Below the pieces are notes generated by a model that was not told where the DNA came from, did no database searches, and saw nothing but the letters and a program-made list of their open reading frames with translations. A DNA stretch of 9,266 nucleotides from Candidatus Aerophobota bacterium (GTDB lineage Bacteria; Aerophobota; Aerophobia; Aerophobales; AE-B3A). This document shows, piece by piece, positions 7,283 to 9,266 of the stretch. The stretch's first letter is position 1. Every line of letters starts with the position of its first letter. The DNA is taken from the NCBI GenBank assembly GCA_030610725.1, contig JAUWRE010000024.1, forward strand, positions 1 to 9,266, given 5' to 3'. A program made the translations under genes and the position numbers.

Positions 7283-8677
7283 TTATTCTGGCTCCAGAGA
7301 AGAGAAATACTTTTTTATCTGCTCTTTATAAGAAAGAGGTATTCTTTCTTCAGTTAACCTATTCATCATTTCTTTCTTATAAGAGAAAAAGGCCTCCTCT
7401 GCTGAGAGTCCAGATTTATCAGAAGTATCAGCAATGCCCTGTAACAATCTCATGAAAAAGTAACCTTGCTTAAGCTGACTTTCCACCTTGCTTAGTTCTC
7501 CTTTCTCTTCTAACTCAATTATTTCTTCTTTTTTATAATTTGAAGAAGCATTTCCAGGAAGGGAACCTGTTGCTAGACCCAAATCTGCCAGAAAATCCCT
7601 CTCTTTCTCTTCAGCCGAACTATATCCGTCATCTTTTCCATTCTCTGCAGGGGGTGAATTCATTTCTTTGCCAGGAATGGCTCCCCACGGTTCCTGGTCA
7701 CTTTCCTTTTTTCCCAGTTCCTCTTTTGATCGCTGGTAACTTTTTCTTAAGGTTTCTTCCATCATTTGTAAAGCTTGCAATTCTCCTATTTCATCGATTT
7801 GCTCTTGCAGGGGATATTGTTGCAGGAGATCATTTACCCCCTGATAATCTTCTTTCTCAAGAGCTTCCATTAGTTTAGAAAATTGATTCTCATCGATAGC
7901 TCCTCCCTTTTCCTCTCTCAGTCCTTCTAATTTCCCCAAAAGGGATGTGGCAGTTTTCTTCAGGGCAGCAGCGATCTCCTGACTAAACTGATGATAGGCC
8001 TGGAAGATTTGCTCTTCCTCTAAATTTTCATAATAGATATCCTTTCCCAATTCTCTCATTTCCAGAGCTAGAAGAGAGGCTCGTTCAAGATTCTCTTCCC
8101 CCCTTCTTATCAATTTTTGCCCCAGATTCATCAATAGTTGCCCTTCTTCCTGGAATGAATCAGGAAAATTAATTTTGCCTCTGGGTGGAAAAGGAAGAAA
8201 GTAGCTGGAGAAAGAAACTAATGAGATACCTATAAGTAAGTAAATTACATATTTACCTCTCTCAAACCAACGGCAGGGGAATACCTGGCTAGTTCTTACT
8301 CCTTGTAGGTGGCAGAGAGCATCTTTGGTCAAAAATTGAATCAACTCTTTCGGTCTGTTCCGGCTCTGATATTCCCAGGCTGTACTCACTCTTTCTTCCA
8401 GCCCTAGTTTCTTATCTATCTGAGAGGCAAGCCAAAAAAATGAAATTCGCTGCTGTCTAACTAATATTAAATATATGGCTATACCTAGTCCACAAAAAAC
8501 AAAAAAGAATAGCGGCCAGGCTGAAGGTAGAGAGACAAATTTGTCAAAAAGCAAAAGAGCTAAATAGGCACTTAGAGTGCAAAGAAACCAATTGATTAAG
8601 CACTTTCCTGTGCGAAGAAAGTGATATCTTCGGCTAAACTCTTTTAGTTTCAGAGCCAATATTTGTTTAGTTTTCAT
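7283..8677 (-). CDS. DUF4175-like membrane protein with helical extracytoplasmic domain
   Basis: 464 residues. A basic N-terminus precedes TM1 (about 26-46) and TM2 (about 55-73). A cytosolic segment of about 70 residues carries LASQIDKKLGLEERVSTAWE (83-102), which resembles the conserved 'GL.eR..TA.E' block of DUF4175-type proteins. TM3 (about 142-162) is followed by about 300 residues predicted outside: helical, Glu/Lys-rich and probably coiled-coil (175-325), then a low-complexity Pro/Gly/Ser/Asp linker (about 326-380) and a final helical part ending IPLSYKEQIKKYFSSL (446-461), like the C-terminal motif of homologues encoded next to MoxR genes. It is shorter than the long DUF4175 proteins. 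The ATG overlaps the upstream permease stop as ATGA, with AGAGG about nine bases upstream. It is likely a membrane scaffold of the MoxR-linked complex; biochemical role unknown. The assignment rests on a short conserved block plus context. Confidence 0.75.
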   Translation of the reverse strand: MKTKQILALKLKEFSRRYHFLRTGKCLINWFLCTLSAYLALLLFDKFVSLPSAWPLFFFVFCGLGIAIYLILVRQQRISFFWLASQIDKKLGLEERVSTAWEYQSRNRPKELIQFLTKDALCHLQGVRTSQVFPCRWFERGKYVIYLLIGISLVSFSSYFLPFPPRGKINFPDSFQEEGQLLMNLGQKLIRRGEENLERASLLALEMRELGKDIYYENLEEEQIFQAYHQFSQEIAAALKKTATSLLGKLEGLREEKGGAIDENQFSKLMEALEKEDYQGVNDLLQQYPLQEQIDEIGELQALQMMEETLRKSYQRSKEELGKKESDQEPWGAIPGKEMNSPPAENGKDDGYSSAEEKERDFLADLGLATGSLPGNASSNYKKEEIIELEEKGELSKVESQLKQGYFFMRLLQGIADTSDKSGLSAEEAFFSYKKEMMNRLTEERIPLSYKEQIKKYFSSLEPE

Positions 8678-9266
8678 AAGCTAAAGCCTCTTTTTATCTT
8701 TTTTAATTTCCTAAGAGAAATGAAAAGAGGAAGAAAGGATAAAACCAAGCTAGAAAGAAGAAAGCAGGGATTCAAGTAAAATAGCTCCACTTTTGTTGTC
8801 CGGGTCAAAAAAAGACCTAAAAAGAAAAGAATAGTCAGCATATTCAAGATAAAAGAAGAAATAGTAGGAGTGCCGAACATAAAACGGAAGAAAAGACCAA
8901 GATTAATGAAGGTAATGATAGGAATTGGAATGAGAAAATAGACTTTCAATGCTGATTCTATGGTTGCTCCTTCCATAGAGTAAGCTAAAACAAGTAAGGG
9001 TGATGAGGAAAAAAGTATGAAGAGGACAATGAGGAAAATCCCTCCCCATTTGCCCAGCGCTATTTCTTGGGGGGTGAGAGGAGTATATCTTAGCCAATTA
9101 TCAAAACTATTTTCCTTATCCAGGGAAATACCCACAGCAAGCCTTCCGCTAAGGTAGGTTAGGATAACTATTTGCGAATAACATAACACCAGAAGAAGCT
9201 GAGGCGTCTGAAAGTTCAAGGAAGGAGTAGTGGGCCAGATGATGATCAGCGGTAGAGAGAGTATTA
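8674..9266 (-). CDS. ABC-2 type transporter permease, C-terminal part (N-terminus beyond the window)
   Basis: The frame is open from the right edge to TGA at 8674: 197 codons are visible. A TTG at 9219 can be read as a start, but the preceding codons continue a hydrophobic helix (LSLPLIIIWP) with no ribosome binding site, so the gene begins outside the window. The visible part has five to six membrane segments. Between the second and third is SLDKENSFDNWLRYTPLTPQEIALGKW, which matches the cytosolic coupling segment of ABC-2 permeases (usual form: 'RE.E.GT.e.L..TPLs..Ei.lGK'). The protein would span the cytoplasmic membrane and need an ABC ATPase, which is not in this window and probably lies just upstream. 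Its stop overlaps the DUF4175-like start as ATGA, so it is the first visible member of the MoxR operon. Transported substrate unknown. Confidence 0.75.
   Translation of the reverse strand, partial: ILSLPLIIIWPTTPSLNFQTPQLLLVLCYSQIVILTYLSGRLAVGISLDKENSFDNWLRYTPLTPQEIALGKWGGIFLIVLFILFSSSPLLVLAYSMEGATIESALKVYFLIPIPIITFINLGLFFRFMFGTPTISSFILNMLTILFFLGLFLTRTTKVELFYLNPCFLLSSLVLSFLPLFISLRKLKKIKRGFSL

Noticed and set aside
7540..7878. Plus-strand open frame of 112 codons
   Set aside because: Antisense shadow of the helical region of the DUF4175-like gene; no ribosome binding site or domain recognised.
1..9266. tRNA, rRNA, CRISPR arrays, insertion sequences or attachment sites
   Set aside because: No cloverleaf-like segment, regularly spaced direct repeat, transposase frame or terminal inverted repeat was seen, and coding sequence fills almost the whole window.

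Overview
The window is one strand-coherent block: all seven genes I can support are on the minus strand, so the text as given is the pyrimidine-rich template strand. By eye the composition is low to moderate GC. Ribosome binding sites are good Shine-Dalgarno sequences, GTG is used once as a start, and arginine is often AGA/AGG. An exported protein that looks like an outer-membrane beta-barrel suggests a two-membraned bacterium. The gene set (MoxR, DUF58, large von Willebrand A (vWA) membrane proteins, ABC-2 permease) is widespread in Planctomycetes-like, Atribacterota-like and other deep-branching or anaerobic lineages, and I cannot name the phylum from the sequence.

Layout in transcription order, from the right edge leftward. 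9266-8674: C-terminal part of an ABC-2 type permease, cut by the window edge. 8677-7283: DUF4175-like membrane protein with a long extracytoplasmic helical region. 7267-6281: MoxR-family AAA+ ATPase. 6278-5397: soluble DUF58 protein with a vWA fold. 5400-3529: BatA-like membrane protein with one vWA domain. 3528-727: larger relative with two vWA domains. The junctions are a 4-base overlap, a 15-base gap, a 2-base gap, a 4-base overlap and a 0-base junction, so these six genes form a tightly coupled operon. A 106-base intergenic gap with a good sigma70-type promoter follows, then an exported beta-barrel-like protein (620 to beyond base 1), cut by the left edge.

Working model (inference from family knowledge): MoxR and DUF58 form a cytosolic AAA+ chaperone/vWA-adaptor pair. 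The DUF4175-like protein and the two large vWA proteins are predicted by charge distribution to place nearly all their mass outside the cytoplasmic membrane, forming an envelope complex with four MIDAS-type vWA domains in all across the operon, one cytosolic and three extracytoplasmic. The ABC permease may energise or feed this assembly. The substrate is unknown. The most notable points are the topological split between the ATPase and most of its presumed vWA partners, the tandem pair of related vWA proteins in which the second carries an extra vWA inserted into a GATase1-like domain, and the unusual Trp/Asp cluster in the downstream exported protein. No RNA genes, mobile elements, CRISPR arrays or long DNA repeats were seen.
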